Shown piece by piece: positions 1 to 5,324 of a stretch of DNA of 5,324 nucleotides. The position numbers and the translations under genes were made by a program. This stretch comes from Fimbriiglobus sp. Its GTDB lineage: Bacteria > Planctomycetota > Planctomycetia > Gemmatales > Gemmataceae. The notes beneath the pieces were generated by a model that was not told where the DNA came from, did not search any database, and worked only from the letters and a program-made list of their open reading frames with translations. Every line of letters begins with the position of its first letter. Within the stretch, counting starts at the first letter, position 1. The stretch spans positions 1-5,324 of the forward strand of contig JANXTD010000046.1 in assembly GCA_025352585.1 (NCBI GenBank). The letters are read 5' to 3'.

Positions 1-90
1 GGCAAGGAGCCGCTCCGCCACGGCAGCCGCCCGCAAGTGATCCGGCTGGTGCTGAGTCTTGATAGCCCGACGCGCGAGCGAGGGGAGTAA
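1..90 (+). CDS. Possible 3' end of an unidentified gene (partial at left edge)
   Basis: Frame 1 is open from the window edge to a TAA at 88-90 and gives a 29-residue tail that begins GKEPLRHGSRPQ and ends in PTRERGE. Over the first 60 bases its third codon positions are mostly G or C, the pattern of the confident genes here, while the other two + frames stop at 38-40 and 60-62. The product is not recognisable from so short a tail. The last nine codons, including the stop, lie inside the left arm of the inverted repeat at 65-95, so the repeat appears to supply the C-terminus. The gene would converge on the permease gene, with the repeat between them. The complementary minus frame is also open here, so the strand is uncertain. 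Confidence 0.3.
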   Translation, partial: GKEPLRHGSRPQVIRLVLSLDSPTRERGE

Positions 91-184
91 ATCCCGGTCG
101 GCGACGTTCGTGGGGAGTAACGGATTCGTCTTCCCCCACCCGCGATGCCGCCAGGGACTTGCTCCCCTCGCTGGCGCGTCGGGC
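65..184. repeat. 120-bp imperfect inverted-repeat element (REP/MITE-like)
   Basis: Arms 65-95 and 154-184 are reverse complements at 28 of 31 positions. The left arm begins GCCCGACGCGCGAGCGAGGG. The interior holds a smaller perfect stem, GTGGGG at 110-115 with CCCCAC at 134-139, so the whole unit can fold into one long interrupted hairpin. No protein-coding signal was found in the interior, and no convincing target-site duplication flanks it. It lies 14 bp beyond the permease stop codon, so it may act as a terminator or 3'-end stabiliser for that transcript. Similar GCCCGACGCG...AGCGAGGG sequences are, from memory, frequent between genes in planctomycete genomes; that is recollection and was not searched. 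The inverted repeat itself is directly visible; its mobile or REP nature is inferred. Confidence 0.75.
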
Positions 185-198
185 GAACCAGACGCGCG

Positions 199-1503
199 TC
201 AGCCGACGCGCGCCGGCACGCCGGTCTCGGCGTCGGCCTCGGCGTCCGGTGTCGGGTCCGGCTCGTCGGCGGGCACGGCCGGGGGGTGGAAGAACAGCAG
301 GAACAGCAGGAAGGTCGCGACGCAGACCGCCAGCGGCGTCGCCCAGACGGACGGCCAGTCGGTCACGCCGCCGACGCGGTGGGCCGCGATGAGCTGCCCC
401 GCGAGCAGGTTGCCGACGCCGACGCCGACGCCGCCGGAGACGAACGACACCAGCGCCTGCGTCCCGGCGGCGATGTCCGGCGTGGCGACCCGCTTCAGGT
501 ACGTTTGGGCCACGACGTAGAAGAAGGCGAAGCTCCAGCCGTGCATCGGCACCGCGACCAGCACGATCGCCGTCGCGTCGCCGCAGCGCATGACGACCGC
601 CCGCAGCAGGAAGCCGCCGAGGCCGAGCAGCATCAGCGGCTTCAGGCGGCGGACCGGGTGCAGCCAGGGGATGGCGAACATGCACCCCACCTCGACGACC
701 TGCCCGAGCGTCATCACGCTCTCCGGCCGCCGCACGCCCAGGTCCGTCAGCACGCCGTGGATGTAGACGGCGTAGAACTGGTTCGTGACGCTCGCCAGGA
801 ACCCCGCGACCAGGAACACCCCGAACGGCCGGTCCCTGAGCAGCCGCAGCGCGGGCAGCAGCTTCGTCTCGCGGCTCAGCGGCGGGGTCGCCGGCAGGGT
901 CAGCGCGAACAGCCCGAACGCGGCGGCGCTCCCCGCGGCCAGCCAGAGCGGCTGGGCCGACATCGGGTCGAGGGTCAGCGCCAGCAGGTTGCCCACGACG
1001 ACCCAGCCGATCGTGCCGAACATGCGCATGTGCGAGTACCCCGCGCCGCCGGAGGGGTGGTGCCGGTGGACGATGACGTTCGACAGCGTCAGCGAGAGTT
1101 GCAGGAAGAACGAGTAGACCAGCAGCAGCGCGAACAGCCCGAGGAACGTGACCCGCACGGCGTCGGCCTGCGCTTCGCCCGCCGCGGCGGCGATCACGCC
1201 CCGGCGGGCGTCGCACCACAGGGCGGCGAGCGCGAGGAGCAGGGCCGAGGCGAACGCGCCGACCGTGACGACGCGGTCGGCGCGGAACCAGCGGTCGGCG
1301 AGCGGCCCGATGGCGACCGGGGCGACCATGCCGGCGATGGCGAAGGTGGTGTAGGTCCAGCTCACCTGCACCGGCGAGAAGCCCAGCCCGCCCTCGGCGA
1401 CCGGCGCGAGCAGGTACGCGGCTAAGGTGACGACCCACGCGCCGAGCGAGAAGTAGAGCAGAAACATCATCCCGGCGAGCCGAACCCGCACGTCCCGAAG
1501 CAT
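199..1503 (-). CDS. NupG-like nucleoside permease, major facilitator superfamily
   Basis: A 434-residue integral inner-membrane protein of the MFS nucleoside:H+ symporter type (NupG/XapB/YegT group), expected to move nucleosides or a related small solute by proton symport. The N-terminus (residues 11-33, MMFLLYFSLGAW...) matches the first helix of this group. GPLADRWFRADRV at 66-78 is the MFS loop 2-3 signature. MRMFGTIGWVV at 159-169 and the helix around 322-336 ending in AQTYL are also typical. About twelve hydrophobic segments fit the usual fold and length. The C-terminal tail (about 411-434) is polar and acidic and probably cytoplasmic. The ATG at 1503 is preferred because the family N-terminus starts there and GAGG lies 8 nt upstream. 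The frame stays open to 1728, but that extension translates the intergenic repeat and is probably not made. Substrate specificity cannot be read from the sequence. Confidence 0.88.
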   Translation of the reverse strand: MLRDVRVRLAGMMFLLYFSLGAWVVTLAAYLLAPVAEGGLGFSPVQVSWTYTTFAIAGMVAPVAIGPLADRWFRADRVVTVGAFASALLLALAALWCDARRGVIAAAAGEAQADAVRVTFLGLFALLLVYSFFLQLSLTLSNVIVHRHHPSGGAGYSHMRMFGTIGWVVVGNLLALTLDPMSAQPLWLAAGSAAAFGLFALTLPATPPLSRETKLLPALRLLRDRPFGVFLVAGFLASVTNQFYAVYIHGVLTDLGVRRPESVMTLGQVVEVGCMFAIPWLHPVRRLKPLMLLGLGGFLLRAVVMRCGDATAIVLVAVPMHGWSFAFFYVVAQTYLKRVATPDIAAGTQALVSFVSGGVGVGVGNLLAGQLIAAHRVGGVTDWPSVWATPLAVCVATFLLFLLFFHPPAVPADEPDPTPDAEADAETGVPARVG

Positions 1504-1510
1504 CGCCGCC

Positions 1511-1515
1511 ACCTC
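1511..1515 (-). promoter_or_regulatory. Ribosome binding site of the permease gene
   Basis: On the minus strand GAGGT ends 7 nt before the ATG at 1503, with a second GAGGT just upstream at 1517-1521. This supports starting the permease at 1503 rather than at any codon in the 75-codon open extension that crosses the intergenic repeat. Confidence 0.6.
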
Positions 1516-1562
1516 GACCTCGTGAGCGGCAATTCTACGCACGGCCGCGGGGGCACGCCGGG

Positions 1563-1661
1563 AAGAGTGCAGAAGGCAGAGTGCAGAAGGCAAACTGCGG
1601 AGCCTGTCGATACGTCTCCACTCCGGTATTATGCGTTTTGCACTCTGCACTCTGCACTCTT
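1563..1661. repeat. Long imperfect palindrome built from AGAGTGCA units
   Basis: Outer stem 1563-1573 with 1651-1661 is perfect over 11 bp. After a 2x2 mismatch, 1576-1585 pairs with 1639-1648 over 10 bp. After a 6-nt bulge, AAAC at 1592-1595 pairs with GTTT at 1635-1638. CGGAG at 1598-1602 can pair with CTCCG at 1621-1625 inside the loop. The left arm is two perfect tandem copies of a 14-mer (AGAGTGCAGAAGGC, 1564-1577 and 1578-1591). The right arm is three tandem copies of TGCACTC (1639-1659). It fills much of the space between the divergent permease and DUF1549 genes. It resembles dispersed extragenic palindromes, but copy number in the genome is unknown. The structure is seen directly; its function is not known. 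Confidence 0.75.
1627..1632 (+). promoter_or_regulatory. Possible -10 element for the DUF1549 gene
   Basis: TATTAT differs from the sigma-70 consensus at one position and is AT-rich against a very GC-rich background. No good -35 lies 16-18 bp upstream (CTGTCG is a poor match). The reverse complement also gives a CATAAT on the minus strand (1628-1633) that could serve the permease. The site sits in the loop of the palindrome, so a transcript starting from it would begin in the right arm. Weak evidence, listed as a candidate only. Confidence 0.2.
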
Positions 1662-1669
1662 GCTTTTTT
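1639..1669 (+). terminator. Terminator-like hairpin arm followed by T6
   Basis: The right arm of the palindrome (stem from 1563) is followed after TGC by six T residues at 1664-1669, which is the geometry of a rho-independent terminator read on the + strand. No + strand gene ends just upstream, so a termination role would only make sense for antisense transcripts of the permease or for attenuation of the DUF1549 gene. The T-run may equally be part of the repeat unit itself. Confidence 0.25.
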
Positions 1670-1763
1670 CTTGACGGACTCTTCGCGCGGCCTGGCCGTT
1701 GTGGTAACCTTGGCGAACGGTCTCCCACCGGGTCGCTTCTCGCGGCCCCAGACCGGTCGGCTC

Positions 1764-1768
1764 AGGGG
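1764..1768 (+). promoter_or_regulatory. Ribosome binding site of the DUF1549 gene
   Basis: AGGGG lies 6 nt before the ATG at 1775. Together with the signal peptide that starts at that ATG, it decides against the in-frame ATG at 1631, which lies inside the intergenic palindrome. Confidence 0.55.
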
Positions 1769-1774
1769 TCAGCG

Positions 1775-4216
1775 ATGTCCACCCTCCGCGCGCTCGCCGC
1801 CGTCTTCGCCCTGTCGTTGACCGCCTCCGCCCAAGACCCGGTCGAGTTGACCGTCCGGCCGGCGGCGGTGACCCTGTCCGGCGCGCGCGACGCCCGGCAA
1901 CTCGTCGTCACCGCCAAGTACGCCGACGGCTCGGCCCGCGACGTGACCCGCACCGCCGTGGCGAAGGAAGCGTCGCCAGGGGTGGTCACGGTTCACGACG
2001 GGCTGTTCCTGCGCGGCCAACGCGACGGCACAACGGCGTTGACGCTGACCGTCGGGGCGAAGTCGCTGACGCTGCCGGTGACCGTCGCGGGGATGGCCGC
2101 GGCGACGCCGGTGAGCTTCCGCCGCGAGGTGGTCGCGTCGCTCAACGTCGGCGGCTGCAACATGGGCGCGTGCCACGGGACGCCGAGCGGCAAGAACGGC
2201 TTCAAGCTGAGCCTGCGCGGCTTCGACCCCGCCGCCGACTTCGCGCAACTGACCCGCGAGCAGTTCGGCCGCCGCGCCGACGCCCTCAACCCCGACGCGT
2301 CGCTGGCGCTGCTCAAGGGTTTGGGCAAATTGCCGCACGAGGGCGGGGCACGCTTCACCGCGAGCGCCTACCCCGCCGAGATGATCCGCGCCTGGCTCAC
2401 GACCGGGACGAAGGACGACGAGACGGGGCTGTCGCCGGTGGCGTCGCTGGAGGTCACCCCCGGCCCGCGCGTGTTGACCGCGCCGGCCAAGTCGCAGCAA
2501 CTCGCCGTCGTCGCCACCTTCGCCGACGGCAGCCAGCGCGACGTGACCCGGCTGACCAACCTGAGCAGCAGCGAGCCGCTGATCGCCGAGGTGAGCGCGA
2601 CCGGCCACGTCGAGTTCAAGCGGCCCGGCGAGGTCGCCATTCTGGCCCGCTACCTCGAAACGATGGTCGCCGTGCGGCTGACGTACCTCGAGCCGCGGCC
2701 GGGGTTCGTCTGGTCGAAGCCGCCCGAGGCCAACTTCATCGACACGCTGACCTTCGCCAAGCTGCGCACGATGACGATCCAGCCGTCGCCGCTCAGCAGT
2801 GACTCGGACTTCGTGCGTCGGGCCACCCTCGACTCCGTCGGCCGACTGCCGACCGCCGACGAGACGCGGGCGTTCCTGGTCGATCCGTCGCCGGACCGCC
2901 GGGCCAAGCTGGTCGAGCGGCTGTTGGCGATGCCGGAGTTCGCCGACTTCTGGGCGATGAAGTGGGCCGACGTGCTGCGGTCGAGCCGCAAGACGATGCA
3001 GGCCAAGGGCAGTTACGGCTTCCAACTCTGGCTGCGCGAGAAGCTCTTGGCCGACGAACCGCTCGACGCGATTGTGCGCGACCTGCTCACCGCCAGCGGC
3101 AACACCTACGCGAACCCGCCGGCCAACTTCTACCGCGCCGCCAAGGACCCGCTGGCGCTGGCCGAGAGCACAGCGCAACTGTTCCTGGGCGTGCGGATGC
3201 AGTGCGCCAAGTGCCACAACCACCCGTCGGAGAAGTGGACGCAGGACGACTACTACGGCCTCGCCGCGGTGTTCGCCCGCGTCGGCCGCAAGCCGGCGGA
3301 TGTCGGGACGAAGAAGGACGCCGCCGCGTCGGCCGAGGTGATCCTGAGCCTGCGCACCGGGGAGGTCAGCCAGCCGCGCACCAGCAAGGTGATGAAGCCG
3401 CGCTTCCCGCTCGCCGGCGACCAGGACGTGCCCGCCGGCACCGACCGCCGCGCCGCGTTCGCCGACTGGTTGACGAAGCCCGGCAACGAGTTCTTCGCCA
3501 AGTCGGTGGCGAACCGCGTCTGGTTCCACCTGATGGGCCGCGGCATCGTCGATCCGGTGGACGACTTCCGCGAGTCGAACCCCGCCGCCAACGACGAACT
3601 CCTGGCCGCCCTGGCCGCCGACTTCACCAAGTCCGGGTTCAAGCTGCGGCCGCTGGTGCGGACGATCCTGGCGAGCCGGACGTACCAACTCGCCGCGGAG
3701 CCGAACGGGACGAACATCGACGACGCCAAGTATTTCTCCCACGCCGCGACCAAGCTCTTGAGTGCCGAGCAACTGCTGGACGCGCTGGGCGACGTGACCG
3801 GCGTGCCGGAGAAGTTCGCCGGGATGCCGGCCGGGACGCGGGCGGTGCAACTGCCCGACACCGACATCGCGCACCCGTTCCTGAAGACCTTCGGCCAGCC
3901 GGCGCGGGAGTTGGCGTGCGAGTGCGAGCGCGAGAGTGACGGCAACCTCGCCCAGGCGTTGCAACTCATCAACGGCCCGACGATCAACGACAAGGTGAAG
4001 GACCCTGCCAACCGCCTGGCGAAGTTACTCGCCAGCCCCGGCAGCGACCGCTCCCACCTCGACGAACTTTACCTGACGGCCCTGTCGCGGACCGCCAGCG
4101 ACGACGAGGCGAAGGTGGCGTTGACCCACGTCGAGAAGCGCGCCGACAAGCGTAAGGCGTGGGAAGACGTGCTGTGGGCGGTTCTGAACACCCGCGAATT
4201 CCTGTTCCGCCACTAA
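1775..4216 (+). CDS. Secreted DUF1549/DUF1553 protein with two Ig-like domains and cytochrome-like motifs
   Basis: An 813-residue exported protein. The signal peptide is residues 1-19 (MSTLRALAAVFALSLTASA), with likely cleavage before QD. An Ig-like (BIG2-type) domain spans about 22-103. A cytochrome-like segment follows with C128, C133 and H134 in a CX4CH motif, and a later PHEGG (H188) that is typical of the family. A second Ig-like domain is about 219-305. DUF1549 (about 318-500) ends with CAKCH (C477, C480, H481), a standard CXXCH haem-type motif. DUF1553 (about 555-810) has ANRVW, GRGIVDPVDDFRESNP and LQLINGPTI, and ends in NTREFLFRH. Length and domain order fit the planctomycete family. 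The family is widespread, but its biochemical role is unsettled; haem binding and polymer degradation have been suggested. The start at 1775 is chosen over 1631 for the signal peptide and RBS. No DUF1501 gene follows directly; the next gene is convergent. Confidence 0.9.
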   Translation: MSTLRALAAVFALSLTASAQDPVELTVRPAAVTLSGARDARQLVVTAKYADGSARDVTRTAVAKEASPGVVTVHDGLFLRGQRDGTTALTLTVGAKSLTLPVTVAGMAAATPVSFRREVVASLNVGGCNMGACHGTPSGKNGFKLSLRGFDPAADFAQLTREQFGRRADALNPDASLALLKGLGKLPHEGGARFTASAYPAEMIRAWLTTGTKDDETGLSPVASLEVTPGPRVLTAPAKSQQLAVVATFADGSQRDVTRLTNLSSSEPLIAEVSATGHVEFKRPGEVAILARYLETMVAVRLTYLEPRPGFVWSKPPEANFIDTLTFAKLRTMTIQPSPLSSDSDFVRRATLDSVGRLPTADETRAFLVDPSPDRRAKLVERLLAMPEFADFWAMKWADVLRSSRKTMQAKGSYGFQLWLREKLLADEPLDAIVRDLLTASGNTYANPPANFYRAAKDPLALAESTAQLFLGVRMQCAKCHNHPSEKWTQDDYYGLAAVFARVGRKPADVGTKKDAAASAEVILSLRTGEVSQPRTSKVMKPRFPLAGDQDVPAGTDRRAAFADWLTKPGNEFFAKSVANRVWFHLMGRGIVDPVDDFRESNPAANDELLAALAADFTKSGFKLRPLVRTILASRTYQLAAEPNGTNIDDAKYFSHAATKLLSAEQLLDALGDVTGVPEKFAGMPAGTRAVQLPDTDIAHPFLKTFGQPARELACECERESDGNLAQALQLINGPTINDKVKDPANRLAKLLASPGSDRSHLDELYLTALSRTASDDEAKVALTHVEKRADKRKAWEDVLWAVLNTREFLFRH

Positions 4217-4236
4217 CGGCGACCGCCTACCGCCGT
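4216..4236. terminator. Small hairpin at the convergent gene junction
   Basis: ACGGCG at 4216-4221 and CGCCGT at 4231-4236 are perfect inverted repeats around a 9-nt loop. They span the 10-bp gap between the DUF1549 stop (4214-4216) and the stop of the convergent gene (4227-4229). There is no T-run on either strand. In such GC-rich sequence a 6-bp inverted repeat can occur by chance, so a bidirectional terminator role is only suggested by position. Confidence 0.25.
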
Positions 4237-4985
4237 CCCGCCGGCCGGTACGCCGAGTCGCCAGTCGCGTGCAAGTAGCGTAGCCCCTGCTTGAGGTTGG
4301 CCCGCGCGTCGCCGTGGAGGTGCCGCGCCCACTCGGGGCGTTCCTCGCCGCGGAACCACGCCAGGTGCGCCAGCGCCCAGCCGAACATCGGCGGCGTCAT
4401 GTACTCCGGCTTGAGCAGGTCGGTCCCCGGCCACCGGCCGTAGTGGCTGGCCCACGTCCGCGGCGTGTTGGCCAGAAAGATCCCCAGCCCGAAGTGGACG
4501 ACGGTCAAGTCGGTGAGCAGTTCGTTGTCGAACTCCTCGCGCATCACCCGGCCCTCGCCGAGCAGCCGGGCGTGGGCGAGTTCGTGGGCGACCGTGCCGA
4601 CCAGGCCCATCGGGTCGTCCAGGCCGGAGCGGTCGATGGTGACGACGAACTGCCGCAGCCCCTCGTGGTAGGTGCCGCCCGCGCCGGGCAAGTCGTGCCC
4701 CGCCTCGTTGACCAGCCAAACCTTCGGCGTCATGTCCGCGAGGCGCAGTTCGACGAGGTCGGGCACGACGTCCATGAAGTCGCAAACCCGGTCGAGCAGT
4801 TTGCGCACCGACTTCTTGGAGCCGTCGTAAGGGTCCGGGAAGAACTCCGGCGTCGGCAGCACGACCGGCCGGCCGGTGAACGCGCTGTCGTCGAACTCGC
4901 CGGCGAGCCAGTCGAGGCGCTCCTCGACCCACGCCTTGGCGGCGGCGTCGCAAGGGCAAGACGGTCGGAACAGCCAGTCGAGCAT
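4227..4985 (-). CDS. Putative zinc metalloprotease-like protein with HELAH motif (hypothetical)
   Basis: A 252-residue protein with no signal peptide or membrane helix, probably cytoplasmic. VAHELAH places H134, E135 and H138 as a HEXXH zinc site. A downstream acidic pair in NELLTD (E155 and D159) lies where a gluzincin-type third ligand could be, followed by a hydrophobic GLGIFLAN helix. The N-terminus carries SCPCD (C10 and C12), then an aromatic- and charge-rich stretch and TPEFFPDPYDG at about 45-55. The protein resembles, from memory, a planctomycete family of unnamed proteins; no substrate is known. Start: ATG at 4985, preceded 7 nt upstream by GGGGGTG, is preferred to the TTG two codons earlier, which would sit almost on that RBS. 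It follows the 88-residue gene by 29 bp and is probably co-transcribed with it. Peptidase activity is inferred from the motif only; a non-catalytic metal-binding role is possible. Confidence 0.75.
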   Translation of the reverse strand: MLDWLFRPSCPCDAAAKAWVEERLDWLAGEFDDSAFTGRPVVLPTPEFFPDPYDGSKKSVRKLLDRVCDFMDVVPDLVELRLADMTPKVWLVNEAGHDLPGAGGTYHEGLRQFVVTIDRSGLDDPMGLVGTVAHELAHARLLGEGRVMREEFDNELLTDLTVVHFGLGIFLANTPRTWASHYGRWPGTDLLKPEYMTPPMFGWALAHLAWFRGEERPEWARHLHGDARANLKQGLRYLHATGDSAYRPAGRR

Positions 4986-4992
4986 TGGCAAA

Positions 4993-4999
4993 CACCCCC
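4993..4999 (-). promoter_or_regulatory. Ribosome binding site of the HELAH gene
   Basis: On the minus strand GGGGGTG, one mismatch from GGAGGTG, lies 7 nt before the ATG at 4985 in the 29-bp gap after the preceding gene. Its position favours ATG 4985 over the TTG at 4991. Confidence 0.45.
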
Positions 5000-5014
5000 G
5001 CTGACGTCGCCAAC

Positions 5015-5281
5015 TTAGCCCTTGGCCGGCTTCTTCTTGGCTTTCGGCCGCGGCTGGTAGTGGGGCGTCAGGGTGCCGTCTTCGTTGTAAATCCCCGCGC
5101 GAATGAGTGCTTGCAGGGTTTCCTCGGGAGTCCGCTTAGCGATCACATCGAGGATGAAGGCGAACTTACCCGTCGGCTGTGGGCGTGGGCGCTTTACCGT
5201 ACCGGCCGTCTTCGCGGACGTGCCAGACGGCGAGGATGCTTTTCGGGTTGCGGACGCAGATTTGGATGTGGGTTTCTTCAC
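5015..5281 (-). CDS. Small basic protein of unknown function
   Basis: An 88-residue protein not recognised as a named family. Residues 1-38 are low-complexity and rich in Lys, Ser, Thr, Ala and Pro, probably disordered. Residues 39-75 form a compact predicted helical core (FAFILDVIAKRTPEETLQ, then ALIRAGIYNEDGTLTPHY). The tail (78-88, PRPKAKKKPAKG) is strongly basic and resembles histone-H1-like or nucleic-acid-binding tails. Start: GTG at 5281, with GGGAG 8 nt upstream. The start overlaps the TGA of the preceding frame as GTGA, which suggests translational coupling. The HELAH gene follows after 29 bp. Its third-position GC looks lower than that of neighbouring genes, especially in the N-terminal half, by eye. 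Nucleic-acid or protein binding is inferred from composition only. Confidence 0.65.
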   Translation of the reverse strand: MKKPTSKSASATRKASSPSGTSAKTAGTVKRPRPQPTGKFAFILDVIAKRTPEETLQALIRAGIYNEDGTLTPHYQPRPKAKKKPAKG

Positions 5282-5324
5282 TGATCCAGCTCCCAGGGTA
5301 AATCCGCTTGGTACTCGAAGTCGG
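5278..5324 (-). CDS. 3' end of an upstream gene in the same operon (partial at right edge)
   Basis: On the minus strand, the frame entering from the right edge reads DFEYQADLPWELDQ and ends at TGA 5280-5278. The stop shares bases with the GTG start of the 88-residue gene (GTGA). The residue composition is that of an ordinary folded protein C-terminus, and the overlap is the usual arrangement inside an operon. Only 14 residues are visible, so the product cannot be named. The frame of the 88-residue protein is also open to the edge, so an upstream extension of that protein instead cannot be fully excluded. Confidence 0.45.
   Translation of the reverse strand, partial: DFEYQADLPWELDQ
5290..5294 (-). 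promoter_or_regulatory. Ribosome binding site of the small basic protein
   Basis: GGGAG on the minus strand lies 8 nt before the GTG at 5281, inside the last codons of the preceding partial gene. It supports this non-ATG start. Confidence 0.45.

Noticed and set aside
191..212. GACGCGCGTC palindrome and repeated GACGCGCG near the permease stop as an operator
   Set aside because: It lies at the 3' end of the permease gene in GC-rich coding sequence and has no link to a promoter. Chance occurrence is likely.
145..1425. Open frame of 426 codons on the + strand opposite the permease
   Set aside because: The translation is Arg/Gln/Asp-rich without any recognisable domain, and the minus frame encodes a clear twelve-helix MFS permease.
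1563..1661. CRISPR array from the short tandem repeats
   Set aside because: Units are only 7 and 14 bp, directly abutting and without spacers, in opposite orientations on the two arms, and no cas genes are present.
1671..1710. TTGACG at 1671-1676 with TAACCT at 1705-1710 as a sigma-70 promoter
   Set aside because: The spacer is 28 bp, much too long, and no better -10 lies 16-18 bp after TTGACG.
1769..3964. Open frame of 731 codons on the minus strand opposite the DUF1549 gene
   Set aside because: It is a GC-rich antisense shadow: Arg/Gly/Gln/His-rich low-complexity translation with no domain, while the + frame has a signal peptide, conserved motifs and an RBS.
4213..5013. Second minus-strand frame (266 codons) and a + strand frame (4314-5018) over the HELAH gene
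   Set aside because: Both are compositionally biased shadows. The HELAH frame has the zinc motif, a good RBS and a normal residue composition.
4985..5284. 99-codon + strand frame opposite the small basic protein
   Set aside because: It begins inside the start region of the HELAH gene and ends in a Cys/Gly/Arg-rich tail. The minus frame has an RBS, the GTGA overlap and operon spacing.

Overview
The window looks like a chromosomal segment of a high-GC planctomycete, most likely of the Gemmataceae type. This assignment is inferred from four things: a secreted DUF1549/DUF1553 protein carrying cytochrome-like CH motifs (a hallmark of Planctomycetota and relatives), a NupG-like MFS permease, strong G/C preference at third codon positions, and inverted-repeat elements filling the gaps between genes. 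No rRNA, tRNA, CRISPR array, transposase or phage gene was seen.

Layout, left to right. Positions 1-90 may hold the 3' end of a gene entering from the left on the + strand (weak). Positions 65-184 form a 120-bp imperfect inverted-repeat element with 31-bp arms. A minus-strand MFS transporter runs from 1503 down to 199. The divergent intergenic space 1504-1774 contains a second long imperfect palindrome (1563-1661) followed by a T6 run. A secreted 813-residue DUF1549/DUF1553 protein occupies 1775-4216 on the + strand. It converges, with a 10-bp gap, on a minus-strand set of genes. Read in the direction of transcription, this set is the last codons of a gene entering from the right edge (5324-5278), an 88-residue basic protein starting with an overlapping GTGA (5281-5015), and a 252-residue HELAH-motif putative metalloprotease (4985-4227).

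How the genes may work together: the permease and the secreted protein are divergently transcribed and share only a repeat-filled upstream region, so co-regulation is possible but not shown. The three minus-strand genes at the right look like one operon, with a stop/start overlap and then a 29-bp gap. The DUF1549/DUF1553 gene has no DUF1501 partner directly downstream, although such a partner is common in this family.

The least explained parts are the two intergenic inverted-repeat elements and the basic-protein/HELAH-protein pair. Nothing here proves a new system. The open reading frames upstream of both the permease and the DUF1549 start run through the second repeat, so start-site calls there need care.
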